From an uncultured Eubacterium sp. (GTDB lineage Bacteria; Bacillota; Clostridia; Lachnospirales; Lachnospiraceae), in contig CANDMI010000031.1 of NCBI GenBank assembly GCA_947385775.1, positions 1 to 40,474 of the forward strand: DNA of 40,474 bases, written 5' to 3'. The position numbers and the translations under genes are program-made. Below the pieces are notes generated by a model. That model had not been told where the DNA came from. It made no database searches and was given only the letters and a program-made list of their open reading frames with translations. Of this stretch, positions 33,289-40,199 are shown one piece after another. Position 1 is the first letter of the stretch, and every line of letters begins with the position of its first letter.

Positions 33289-34113
33289 TTACTTTTTCCC
33301 TTTCATGTAATGGATTAGTTTTTTATAATGGTCGTTATCCAATAGGCCAAGATAATTCACAAGCTCGATATAATCCTGGGCGGCGGTGCAGCGTTTATCG
33401 TACGTCAGCAATGGCACGAAGGATGTGTTGCTTTGGTTTACCGCGTCTGCCTGGCGGATGGATACAGGGATAAATTTATCTTCAAACATTTCCTCGTAGC
33501 TTTCAAACATTTGTTTAAACAAGTTAGTACGATTGGAAACCCGGGTCATGTAAATGCCGGTAAAGTTAATCGACAGGGAATAGGTTTCGTTTAACTGCTG
33601 GATCGTTTCGATTAGATCCATAAGCCCATCGTAAGAAAAATTATCTGCGTTGATAGGCGTTAAAACCCCGTTGCTTGCGCATAGCGAACAATTGGACAGG
33701 GCTGACTTAAACGGTGAGTTATCAATAATAATGTAATCGTAGTCCTCTTTGATGTATTCTAAATTGTTTCGAAACGTCAGTTCAACAGGATAATTTTTGC
33801 TTGCTTCGTGTATTTTATAAATCAGCTCGTAGTAATCCCTGCTTGCTGAAATCATGGAGATGCCAGGATGAGAGGTTGGCACAATAAATTCTTCCACAGA
33901 CGATTTCTGCGGCTGTTTTACGCAAAACAAGTGTTCTATATTTATATCCGGATTTTCGTTTTGACCATACATTTTCGTCGTATTCATTTGAGGGTCCAGA
34001 TCGATGATTAAAACTTCATAACCGGAAATAGCTAATATCTGTGCAATGGTAATTACAGAGGTTGATTTTGCAACTCCTCCCTTAGAATTATTAATGCTGA
34101 TCGTCTCGGCCAT
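33289..34113 (-). CDS. parA: ParA-type partition ATPase
   Basis: 274 residues. A deviant Walker A lies at the N-terminus (SKGGVAKST, K11-S17, with both signature lysines), Walker A' is VLIIDLDPQMN near 34-44, and Walker B DYIIIDNSPF near 125-134. There is no N-terminal HTH extension, so DNA-binding for autoregulation would have to come from ParB. It is the first gene of the parAB operon, with AGGAGGA upstream and a consensus promoter with a dyad at 34139-34167. parB follows without a gap. Chromosomal Soj and plasmid ParA cannot be separated from sequence alone. Confidence 0.9.
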   Translation of the reverse strand: MAETISINNSKGGVAKSTSVITIAQILAISGYEVLIIDLDPQMNTTKMYGQNENPDINIEHLFCVKQPQKSSVEEFIVPTSHPGISMISASRDYYELIYKIHEASKNYPVELTFRNNLEYIKEDYDYIIIDNSPFKSALSNCSLCASNGVLTPINADNFSYDGLMDLIETIQQLNETYSLSINFTGIYMTRVSNRTNLFKQMFESYEEMFEDKFIPVSIRQADAVNQSNTSFVPLLTYDKRCTAAQDYIELVNYLGLLDNDHYKKLIHYMKGKK

Positions 34114-34138
34114 TTTATCCTCCTAGTTTTTTGTTTCC

Positions 34139-34167
34139 ATTATACTTTCTTTGCGTATATTTCGCAA
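34139..34167 (-). promoter_or_regulatory. parAB promoter with dyad operator
   Basis: On the minus strand TTGCGA (plus coordinates 34162-34167), a 17 bp spacer and TATAAT (34139-34144). The -35 box and spacer contain the dyad TTGCG-7 nt-CGCAA (34151-34167). A repressor bound there would block RNA polymerase, as in autoregulated partition operons. Confidence 0.75.
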
Positions 34168-34187
34168 GTTTTTTTAAAAAATTTGGC

Positions 34188-34270
34188 AAAAGGGAGTTAC
34201 AGCTCAGTACGGGGCATTGTATTTACAGCAGAATTTGTATGAAAAAAGCGGCTGTAATAAAAGGGAGTTA
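34188..34270. repeat. Direct repeat of AAAGGGAGTTAC upstream of parA
   Basis: AAAGGGAGTTAC occurs at 34188-34199 and again at 34259-34270, each followed by a related G/C-containing stretch (GCTCAGTACGGGG, GCTACAGTTTAGTCCAGGGG). Confidence 0.5.
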
Positions 34271-34347
34271 CGCAGGAGCTACAGTTTAGTCCAGGGGGTT
34301 CGAGTACGATTGTATGAAGCGCTTCGTCATGGATGCGCGGAAGAAAG

Positions 34348-34560
34348 TGATGGGACAGAGTATGCGCCAGGGCAAGTTGATGGGACAGAATGTACGCCGA
34401 GAAGAGTGAATGGATAGAATATATGCGGGGGCAAGTGATTGGACAGAATATAAGCGAGGAGAGTGAATGGATAGAAAATGTGCTGGGGAGAGTGAATAGA
34501 TAGAAAATGTGCCCGGGGCGTGTGAATGGATAGAATATGTGTCAGGGGATGTGTGTGGAC
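34348..34560. repeat. Seven-copy 28-30 nt repeat array upstream of parAB
   Basis: The core TGAATGGATAGA (variants TGATGGGACAGA, TGATTGGACAGA) begins at 34348, 34378, 34407, 34436, 34464, 34493 and 34523. Each core is followed by AATATGTGC and a G-rich stretch. The spacing is 30, 29, 29, 28, 29 and 30 nt. The units are contiguous with no unique spacers, so this is not a CRISPR array. It is a candidate iteron or centromere array for the adjacent partition genes. Confidence 0.8.
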
Positions 34561-34770
34561 ATCATGCTGGCTTTTAGTGTGATTAGGATTTTAGATTTTG
34601 GATTTAAAATAATAGATTAAAAAAGTTATGGAACGGTAAGGCTGGTGAAGGGCTTCGTTTTGGGTATGACCGGTAGGGGAGTGTAGATTTAAACGCATCG
34701 GAGAGATGAAGGTTGCTTGTGGGCTTTAGGGAGATTTATAAAAAGTGATAAGGGTGTGTAAAGGAAAGAA

Positions 34771-34821
34771 GGGGGAGATAACTGGAAGGGGGAGATAACT
34801 GGAAGGGGGAGATAACTGGAA
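34771..34821 (+). repeat. Three perfect copies of a 17 nt G-rich unit
   Basis: GGGGGAGATAACTGGAA repeats exactly at 34771, 34788 and 34805 and decays after 34822 (GGGGAGA...). Four runs of four or five G at 17 nt spacing could form a long-loop quadruplex. Confidence 0.92.
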
Positions 34822-35372
34822 GGGGAGAAGAAAAGGAGATGACTGGAAGATGAGATGAGAGGAAAGGAAGGGAAAAGGAAAGAGGAAAGAAATGCAAGTG
34901 GATAAATATATAGAGATTTGATATGAAATAGAAACAGGAATCAGAAAAGCGTTTCATTTGGGTGTTATGAAAATATGGAGGAGAGGTGAAAAATACGCGA
35001 GGAGGAAATGCTTCAGTTGTATAAAGAAAGTTATATAAAGTTGAAATTTATCTTGAAAGTGGGTAGGAAGAAAGAAAAGGCGGAAAGCAAGAGAGTAGGA
35101 GACAGGAAAGAGGATGAGACGTGAAAAGCATGAGACGTGGAAACGGGAAGGGATGTGAAAAGCAGGAGATGAAAGATAGGAGAAAAAAATTAGAGAAAGG
35201 AAAGTAGAAGAAGGAGAAAAGAGAAAGGAGGAATATTCATAAGGGGAGAGAATATATGGAAAAAATTTAGTTGTATAAAGAATAGAAAGAAAAAGTAAGA
35301 TGGAAAAGAAAAAGAAGAGCTTCATTTAAGATGGATAGAAAGAAAATTTAATGCAATTTATAATAATTTCTT

Positions 35373-35507
35373 ATGCAGGAAGGAGATTTACAGATAAATA
35401 TACCCCTGTTATTTGCAATAAGAATTGGCTATTTTGTGGAATCAGACCAGTTTCACGTGTCATTGACCGGCGATAAAAGGGATTTAATCAAAGCTTTGCG
35501 AAAGTAG
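35373..35507 (+). CDS. Possible 44-residue ORF or gene remnant
   Basis: ATG35373 to TAG35507 encodes a sequence that looks more protein-like than its surroundings (contains IRIGYFVESDQFHVSLTG, then DKRDLIKALRK). The ribosome-site-like GGAAGGAG lies inside the frame, 9 nt before an ATA codon, so this may be a gene that has lost its start, or a fragment. I do not recognise it. It includes GTTTCACGTG (35450-35459), which matches the left ten bases of a parS site. Confidence 0.25.
   Translation: MQEGDLQINIPLLFAIRIGYFVESDQFHVSLTGDKRDLIKALRK
35450..35459. promoter_or_regulatory. Half parS-like site
   Basis: GTTTCACGTG equals ten contiguous bases of the bacterial parS consensus TGTTTCACGTGAAACA; the right half here (TCATT) does not match. 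It lies 1.3 kb upstream of parA. Isolated, imperfect sites may bind ParB weakly, or this may be chance. Confidence 0.3.
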
Positions 35508-35764
35508 GCGGCAATTATTCGCTATTTTCTGCGCCTGATATAGGATTTTGTTTGAAAATTGTCTCAAATTGATATTAAATATAGGTCAGAAGCTCTTCAT
35601 TCTGTTAATAGGTTCAAAAACAGAGGAAATTTAATCGTGCATCAAGTAGTGAAAAATCAATTTGAAGGAACGCGATAAATAAGATTGGTCTAAAGTTTTA
35701 TGTAAATAGTGAAAAGAGAGGGTAATAAAAAGCAAGAAAGTAGGAGACAGAAGCGGTAAAAATA

Positions 35765-35945
35765 TAAAACGAGATAAATGTAAAATCAAAATTAGAGGAA
35801 AAGAAGGAAGAACTTCACTAAATTTGCAGGCAATCATACTAAAAACAAAATTAAGATTTTATGAAAAAAGAAAAGAATTATAAAAATATGCATAGTGAGA
35901 TAAAACAAAATCAAAATTATAGGAACAAAAGAAGAGCTTCTTTAT
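35765..35945. repeat. Direct repeat of 124 nt spacing with GAAGNNCTTC motifs
   Basis: A segment with AAAATCAAAATTA and ending in GAAGAACTTC (35807-35816) is repeated 124 nt later, ending in GAAGAGCTTC (35931-35940). The same GAAGRRCTTC motif also occurs at 35314-35323 and 36345-36354, and GAAGCTCTTC at 35589. It is a dispersed motif specific to this non-coding region. Confidence 0.6.
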
Positions 35946-35970
35946 AAAAATACCGAGAAATAACACACAA

Positions 35971-36070
35971 AAAAATATGTAAAACAAAATATGTAAAGCA
36001 AAAAAATATATTTAAACGAAAAATATGTAAAACAAAAAACTATGTTTAAACGAAAAATATGAAAAATAAA
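35971..36070. repeat. AT-rich 14-17 nt repeat
   Basis: Variants of ATATGTAAAACAAA begin at 35975, 35989, 36006, 36023, 36040 and 36057 (spacing 14, 17, 17, 17, 17). The segment is almost entirely A and T. It could serve as a DNA-unwinding element next to the DnaA-box array 0.4 kb further on. Confidence 0.7.
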
Positions 36071-36441
36071 GAATTGACAAGCAAAAAGATCAGATTTAGG
36101 AAGATCGGTTAACGGAAAAGTGAATCGCTTCATAAGAGCAGGCATAGAGAAATATTTTCATTCACGAAATGTCAAGTCAGTAAATATCGTTATTTCAAGT
36201 AAGAAAAAAGAGGATTGGCAATTATGTATATGCATATGGGTTAGCTCCATTCGCCTATAAAATATATGAAAAGCTTCAAACAATTATCATGATTATTTTA
36301 TATATATACCAAAAAGTAAATTGTATCGTCCAAAAAATACAAGAGAAGAACTTCACTGGACATTTTTTAAACACGCTTTAAAATCACATGATTATATTTC
36401 ATTGTGAAACGAAACCGATGGTGTTTTGTAATGTATGCAAA

Positions 36442-36681
36442 TATGGATCAGTGATATTTTACGAAATATGAAAATGTGGATAAGTGAAGCTTCGAAAAAC
36501 ATGAAAATGTGGATAAGTAAAGTTTCTAGAAATATAAAAATGTGGATAAGTAAAGCTTCTGAAAATATGTAAATATGAATGGTTGAAGCTTCCTGAAATT
36601 TTCGAATGTGGATAAGTAATGTTTTCTTAAATATAAAAATGTGGATAAGTGAAGTGTCTAGAAAAATGCAAATGTGGATAA
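36442..36681 (-). repeat. 33 nt iteron array carrying six perfect DnaA boxes
   Basis: Eight units start at 36442, 36475, 36508, 36541, 36574, 36607, 36640 and 36673, with exactly 33 nt between each. Units 2, 3, 4, 6, 7 and 8 begin with TGTGGATAA, the reverse complement of the consensus DnaA box TTATCCACA. Units 1 (TATGGATCA) and 5 (TATGAATGG) are degenerate. After the box most units have GTRAAGYTTC and an A/T-rich stretch. All boxes point the same way, and 33 nt is close to three helical turns. No spacers, so not CRISPR. Confidence 0.9.
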
Positions 36682-36778
36682 AATGTGAATTCATATATTT
36701 ACGATAGAGGGGGAGTGGAGAGCTTTTTATTTTTATGATTTTATTACAGTTATACAAAAAATATAGTTGAAATATATC

Positions 36779-36798
36779 CAGGTGAATTACTTCACCTG
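36779..36798. promoter_or_regulatory. Palindrome beside the DnaA-box array
   Basis: CAGGTGAA (36779-36786) is inverted as TTCACCTG (36791-36798) with a 4 nt centre. It lies 98 nt past the last DnaA box and is a candidate protein-binding dyad or RNA hairpin. Confidence 0.45.
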
Positions 36799-37006
36799 AG
36801 AAAAAATATAGCATATACGGTTAGACTGTTTTATAAGCAGATAAAGTAAAACGGTGTCATCTTGCCAAAGCGGATAAACAGTTAAAGAAAATTTGTTCTG
36901 TTTTAAGGAAAGAGGAAAAGCAATTTATGACTAGGAGTTTTTGTATAGGGCATATTTTAATGTCATATAAAATTGTCAGAATATTTCGAAGGATGCAGAT
37001 GTATGT

Positions 37007-37142
37007 TTTGGATTTGGCAAAGGTTATACAAAATCGCTGTCAGCTGTCTGCAAATTTTCATATGAAAATCTATTTTTGGATTTGGCAGAGGTTATACAAA
37101 ATCGCTGTCAGCTGTCTGCAAATTTTCATATGAAAATCTATA
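37007..37142. repeat. 68 bp tandem duplication with a 16 bp palindrome
   Basis: The segments 37007-37074 and 37075-37142 are adjacent near-identical copies (one internal difference, AAAGG versus AGAGG, then divergence at the end). Each contains GCTGTCAGCTGTC and the perfect palindrome ATTTTCATATGAAAAT. Confidence 0.88.
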
Positions 37143-37148
37143 TTTGAT

Positions 37149-37460
37149 ACTGTTACAGGTTCCCTTCCGTTTCAGTAAAGCTGAAGGTTGAACGGGAGTA
37201 ACAGTTCGGATATGGCATTACAACTATAGCGAACCGAACGCTGAGGGATGGAGGACTGGTTTTCATAAGTTAAACACAATAAAACTTTAGCCATTAATCG
37301 AATCTCAAACTCAAATAATTTTGATTGTCTGCCTTACTTGCCTATATTCGAGTAAACTCGATACAGGCAAATGCGTCATACTATCTTTTTCATTTCTAAT
37401 TAGGAAGAAAAAGCTATTGCCTGCCTGATAGAAATTGCGTACAGTGATTTCTATTTCTAG
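37149..37460 (+). ncRNA. Candidate structured RNA region
   Basis: Successive hairpins suggest a folded RNA. ACTGTTAC (37149-37156) pairs with GTAACAGT (37198-37205), enclosing CCGTT/AACGG and TTCAG-5 nt-CTGAA. GTTCGG (37204-37209) pairs with CCGAAC (37234-37239). TCGAG-TAAA-CTCGA lies inside TTGCCT/AGGCAA near 37338-37372. CTTTTTC (37385-37391) pairs with GAAAAAG (37407-37413), and ATAGAAAT (37428-37435) with ATTTCTAT (37447-37454). It matches no RNA family I can recall (not tmRNA, 6S, RNase P or SRP RNA by their landmarks), and transcription is not shown. No coding frame is apparent. Confidence 0.4.
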
Positions 37461-37480
37461 TAGCGCTTGTGAAAAACAGC

Positions 37481-37714
37481 CTGGAGAGGGAACTGTCCGA
37501 CCTGGCTGGGGCGTATGGAGGAATGTTTAGAAGTTCTTCGTATTCTGCTTCATAAACAGGCGGCGAAGCCGTAAGCGGCTCCTTTCGCTTCTGGCGCAGC
37601 CAGTGCGATTGAGGAGTCGCGTCTGTCCGGTAGTGAAAACGTAAAATCAGAATACGTAGAACTTCTTACATTCTGGAATGGCCCAAGCCAGGCCGGGCAG
37701 CTTCCCTCTCCAAG
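37481..37714. repeat. Giant imperfect hairpin element 1
   Basis: The outer arms 37481-37512 and 37681-37714 are imperfect reverse complements of about 32 nt (GGAGAGGGAA...CCTGGCT). Inner arms 37521-37547 and 37648-37674 are also inverted and contain AGAAGTTCT and TATTCTG. The 100 nt apex is GC-rich with its own small hairpins (GCCGTAAGCGGC). It shares the core ATGTWAGAAGTTCTW and ATTCTG with element 2 at 40200. No open frame is present; it could be a MITE-like element or an RNA. Confidence 0.8.
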
Positions 37715-37765
37715 CGTCCTCTATCTCCAAGCGTCCCTCTATCTCTAAGCGTCCTCCTATTCCAA
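37711..37765. repeat. 17-18 nt repeat abutting giant hairpin 1
   Basis: AAGCGTCC with flanking CTATCTC repeats at 37712, 37729 and 37747, with a further AAGCG at 37797. It starts inside the end of the hairpin arm, as if the arm end had been amplified. Confidence 0.7.
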
Positions 37766-37836
37766 TCTCCAAATACCTCTATTTCTGAACTGCTCCAAGC
37801 GCCCCACACTTTTTACAATAAATATAAAAAAAGCTA

Positions 37837-37865
37837 TTGAAATCCTTATTCGAATGTGCTACAAT
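37837..37865 (+). promoter_or_regulatory. Promoter of the tRNA-Ala gene
   Basis: TTGAAA (37837-37842), a 17 bp spacer and TACAAT (37860-37865), 55 nt upstream of the mature tRNA 5' end. Confidence 0.75.
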
Positions 37866-37920
37866 AGTCCCATCGGTTGATTGATGGACATCAAAGCGGA
37901 TATCAATACCAAAGAAACGA

Positions 37921-37993
37921 GGGGCATTAGCGCAGTTGGGAGCGCGTAACATTCGCATTGTTAAGGCCACGGGTTCGAATCCCGTATGCTCCA
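37921..37993 (+). tRNA. tRNA-Ala (anticodon CGC)
   Basis: 73 nt cloverleaf: acceptor GGGGCAT/ATGCTCC with the G3-U70 pair that marks alanine tRNAs, D-stem GCGC/GCGC, anticodon stem TAACA/TGTTA with loop TTCGCAT (anticodon CGC), 5 nt variable loop AGGCC, T-stem ACGGG/CCCGT with TTCGAAT, and discriminator A. No CCA is encoded; TTTTT follows. It decodes GCG, which is abundant in genes of this window. A single-gene unit with its own promoter. Confidence 0.96.
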
Positions 37994-38050
37994 TTTTTAT
38001 CCAGTGAATTGTTTTTTCAAAGACCAACAGCAAATAGCATTTATACTTTC

Positions 38051-38100
38051 AAAACATCCCGTATTTTAGCGTGCAGCGCACATAAAATATGGGATGTTTT
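38051..38100. terminator. Strong terminator downstream of tRNA-Ala
   Basis: AAAACATCCCGTATTTTA pairs with TAAAATATGGGATGTTTT (one G-U pair), with an inner GTGC/GCAC, and ends in a T-run at 38097-38100. With A- and T-runs on both sides it may act in either direction. Confidence 0.85.
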
Positions 38101-38171
38101 AAACTTATGGAAAAAGTTTCAAAATTAAAATATGATAAAAAAAGCACATTTAGAAAGGAAAACAAACAAAA

Positions 38172-39968
38172 ATGGAAAATCTTGCAAAGCATCGGTTAAA
38201 AAAGCTTCGAAAGCTTATGAAGGAAGAAAAGATAGACGCGTATCTGGTTTTAAGCAGCGATTTTCATAATTCGGAATATGTCAGCGGGCATTTTAAATGC
38301 CGGGAGTTTTTGACCGGGTTTACAGGCTCGGCGGGAAGCGCGGCAGTCTTACAGGAAGAGGCGGTTTTATGGACGGATGGGCGGTATTTTTTGCAGGCGG
38401 AAAGTGAGCTGGCTGGAAGCGGGATCGAATTGTATCGTGAGGGAGAGGAAGGCGTAGAAGAGCTTGAGCAATATCTTGTAAGCCATCTGCCGAAGGGTGC
38501 GACATTAGGCGTGGATGGAAGGACGCTTAGCGTGGAAAGATACCGTGGGATAAAAAAGAAGCTGAAACAAAAGCAGATATCCATCCGCTTGGATTGTGAC
38601 CTCGTCGGCAGTATATGGAAAGACAGGTCCCAAATGCCCTGCGAGCCGGTATGGGGGCTGGAGCTTTCTTATGCGGGCAGATCAAGAAAGGAAAAGCTTG
38701 CGGATATCAGAAAGCAGTTAGAGGAAAAAGCCGATATGACCTTTATTTCTGCCCTGGAGGATATCGCCTGGGTTTTAAATATAAGGGGGAATGACGTGGA
38801 TTGCACGCCGGTCGCGCTGGGTTTTTTAGCGGTCGATATGGAGCGCGCGGTATGGTTTGTGCAGCCCAAGGCTGTGGGAGACGCTCTAAGGGAAGAATTA
38901 CTGGCGGATGGCGTGCTTATAAAAGATTACTGGGAGGCGTATGGATTTTTTTGCGAAAAATATAAAGGAAAGAGCGTATATCTGGATTTTTATAAGACCA
39001 ATACGATGATCTATAAAAAAGCAAAGCGGTTTATGCATGTGAAAAAGGGCAGGAATTTAACGATGCTGCCAAAAGCGACGAAAAATGAGACGGAAATTCG
39101 CAATGTAAAAAAGGCGCATATGAAAGACGCGGTTGCATGCGTAAAGTTTATTTACTGGCTGAAAACCCATGTTTTGGAAGAGCGGATCACAGAAATTTCC
39201 GCGGCGGAAAAATTAGAAGGATTCCGCCAGGGGCAGGAGCATTATATCGGGCCGAGCTTTCATACAATCGTAGGCTATGCGCAGCATGGGGCGATCGTGC
39301 ATTATTCCGCTACGGAGCAAACGAATGTGGCGTTAGAGCCTAAAAATTTTGTGCTGGTCGATTCTGGCGGGCATTATCTGGAAGGAACGACGGATATTAC
39401 AAGGACAATCGCACTTGGGGAGCTGGCATATGAGCAAAAGTATCATTATACGCTTGTCCTAAAAGGGCATATCAGGCTTGCGATGGCAAAATTTAAGTAT
39501 GGATGCAGCGGGATGAACTTAGATAGCATTGCAAGGCAGCCTTTATGGGAGCAGGAGCTGGATTTCAACCATGGAACCGGGCATGGGGTCGGATATCTGT
39601 TAAGCGTCCACGAGCCGCCAAACAGCTTTCGAAGCCGTATGACCAAAAGCATGGAGGAATGCGAAAAGCTGGAGCCTGGCATGATCACGTCAAATGAACC
39701 GGGCATATATTTGACAGGAGAGTACGGCGTTCGGATAGAAAATTTAATGGTGAGTAAACAAATTGGAGAAAGCTGCTTTGGAAAGTTTATGGGGTTTGAC
39801 ACGCTTACCCTTGTGCCGTATGAAAGAGACGCGATCTTAAAAGAGGAGCTGTCTGAAAAGGAAAGGGAATGGCTGAACGCGTATCATGAGAAGGTTTTTC
39901 GGACAATTGGGCCATGCCTGGACGAAAAGGAGCGCGACTGGTTAAAGGACGCGACGGAAAAGCTGTAA
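38172..39968 (+). CDS. Xaa-Pro aminopeptidase (M24B family)
   Basis: Removes N-terminal residues preceding proline. The 598-residue length matches the long, three-domain form (two creatinase-like N-terminal domains, then a pita-bread catalytic domain from about residue 315). The dinuclear metal ligands are all present: D397 (LVDSGGHY), D408 (TTDITR), H471 (HGTGHGVG), E509 (SNEPGIY) and E523 (RIEN). No signal peptide, so cytoplasmic. AGAAAGGA upstream of ATG38172 is the ribosome site. It is a single gene after the tRNA terminator. Confidence 0.95.
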   Translation: MENLAKHRLKKLRKLMKEEKIDAYLVLSSDFHNSEYVSGHFKCREFLTGFTGSAGSAAVLQEEAVLWTDGRYFLQAESELAGSGIELYREGEEGVEELEQYLVSHLPKGATLGVDGRTLSVERYRGIKKKLKQKQISIRLDCDLVGSIWKDRSQMPCEPVWGLELSYAGRSRKEKLADIRKQLEEKADMTFISALEDIAWVLNIRGNDVDCTPVALGFLAVDMERAVWFVQPKAVGDALREELLADGVLIKDYWEAYGFFCEKYKGKSVYLDFYKTNTMIYKKAKRFMHVKKGRNLTMLPKATKNETEIRNVKKAHMKDAVACVKFIYWLKTHVLEERITEISAAEKLEGFRQGQEHYIGPSFHTIVGYAQHGAIVHYSATEQTNVALEPKNFVLVDSGGHYLEGTTDITRTIALGELAYEQKYHYTLVLKGHIRLAMAKFKYGCSGMNLDSIARQPLWEQELDFNHGTGHGVGYLLSVHEPPNSFRSRMTKSMEECEKLEPGMITSNEPGIYLTGEYGVRIENLMVSKQIGESCFGKFMGFDTLTLVPYERDAILKEELSEKEREWLNAYHEKVFRTIGPCLDEKERDWLKDATEKL

Positions 39969-40199
39969 AATAAAATGCAAAAGCGCAGGAAGAAATAAGG
40001 GCAAACGGAAGGCTGGATTATGAAGGAAAAACTGTCAAAAAAATGAATGAATGCAAAAAATATTGCAAAATATGATGGAAATGGTCGAAAAAAGCAAGTT
40101 TTTGCGAAAAGTTACTTTTCACGGGTTGGGGCGCTAACGTGTAAATCATCAATAATAGAGCGTTATCCGGCAAAATATTGGGAAAATTCCACCCGGACG
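39969..40199. other. Non-coding stretch after the aminopeptidase gene
   Basis: AT- and purine-rich at first (39969-40110), then mixed. I see no ribosome site followed by a credible frame, no intrinsic terminator and no repeat. With the giant hairpin at 40200-40431 it makes a gene-free stretch of 506 nt to the window end. Confidence 0.5.

Larger units (their letters stand above)
34330..35340. other. C-poor, purine-rich tract without genes
   Basis: About 1 kb in which the plus strand is dominated by G and A with very few C residues; some 60-base lines contain only one to three. Long pyrimidine-rich open frames on the minus strand are a by-product of this composition. Three exact copies of the 17 nt unit GGGGGAGATAACTGGAA start at 34771, 34788 and 34805, followed by a fourth G-run. 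Such tracts favour R-loops and G-rich structures. I see no gene. Confidence 0.8.

Noticed and set aside
34736-35325. Two minus-strand open frames rich in Phe, Ser and Pro
   Set aside because: They reflect the pyrimidine-rich complement of a purine tract; low complexity, no ribosome sites and no family resemblance.
35450-35459. True parS site
   Set aside because: Only the left ten bases match; the right half of the palindrome is absent. Listed only as a half-site.
36442-36681. CRISPR array
   Set aside because: Repeats are contiguous and degenerate with no unique spacers, and no cas gene is in the window. The same holds for 34348-34560.
36392-36814. 140-residue minus-strand open frame with 11-residue repeats (LIHIFIF type)
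   Set aside because: The frame stays open only because the DNA repeat is 33 nt, a multiple of three. There is no ribosome site, and the conserved part is the DnaA box, not a codon pattern.
37149-37460. tmRNA, 6S RNA, RNase P RNA or SRP RNA
   Set aside because: No tRNA-like ends or tag frame, no single long bubble-bearing hairpin, and none of the conserved RNase P or SRP motifs were found.
34114-37920. Standard chromosomal oriC
   Set aside because: No dnaA, dnaN, rpmH or gyr gene is present, and the genes both to the left (7.4-31.8 kb) and to the right run mainly on the plus strand, which does not fit a bidirectional origin here. A secondary or titration role remains open.
37779-38033. 84-residue minus-strand frame containing the string HTGFEPVALTM
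   Set aside because: It is the antisense translation of the tRNA-Ala gene, a well-known annotation artefact.
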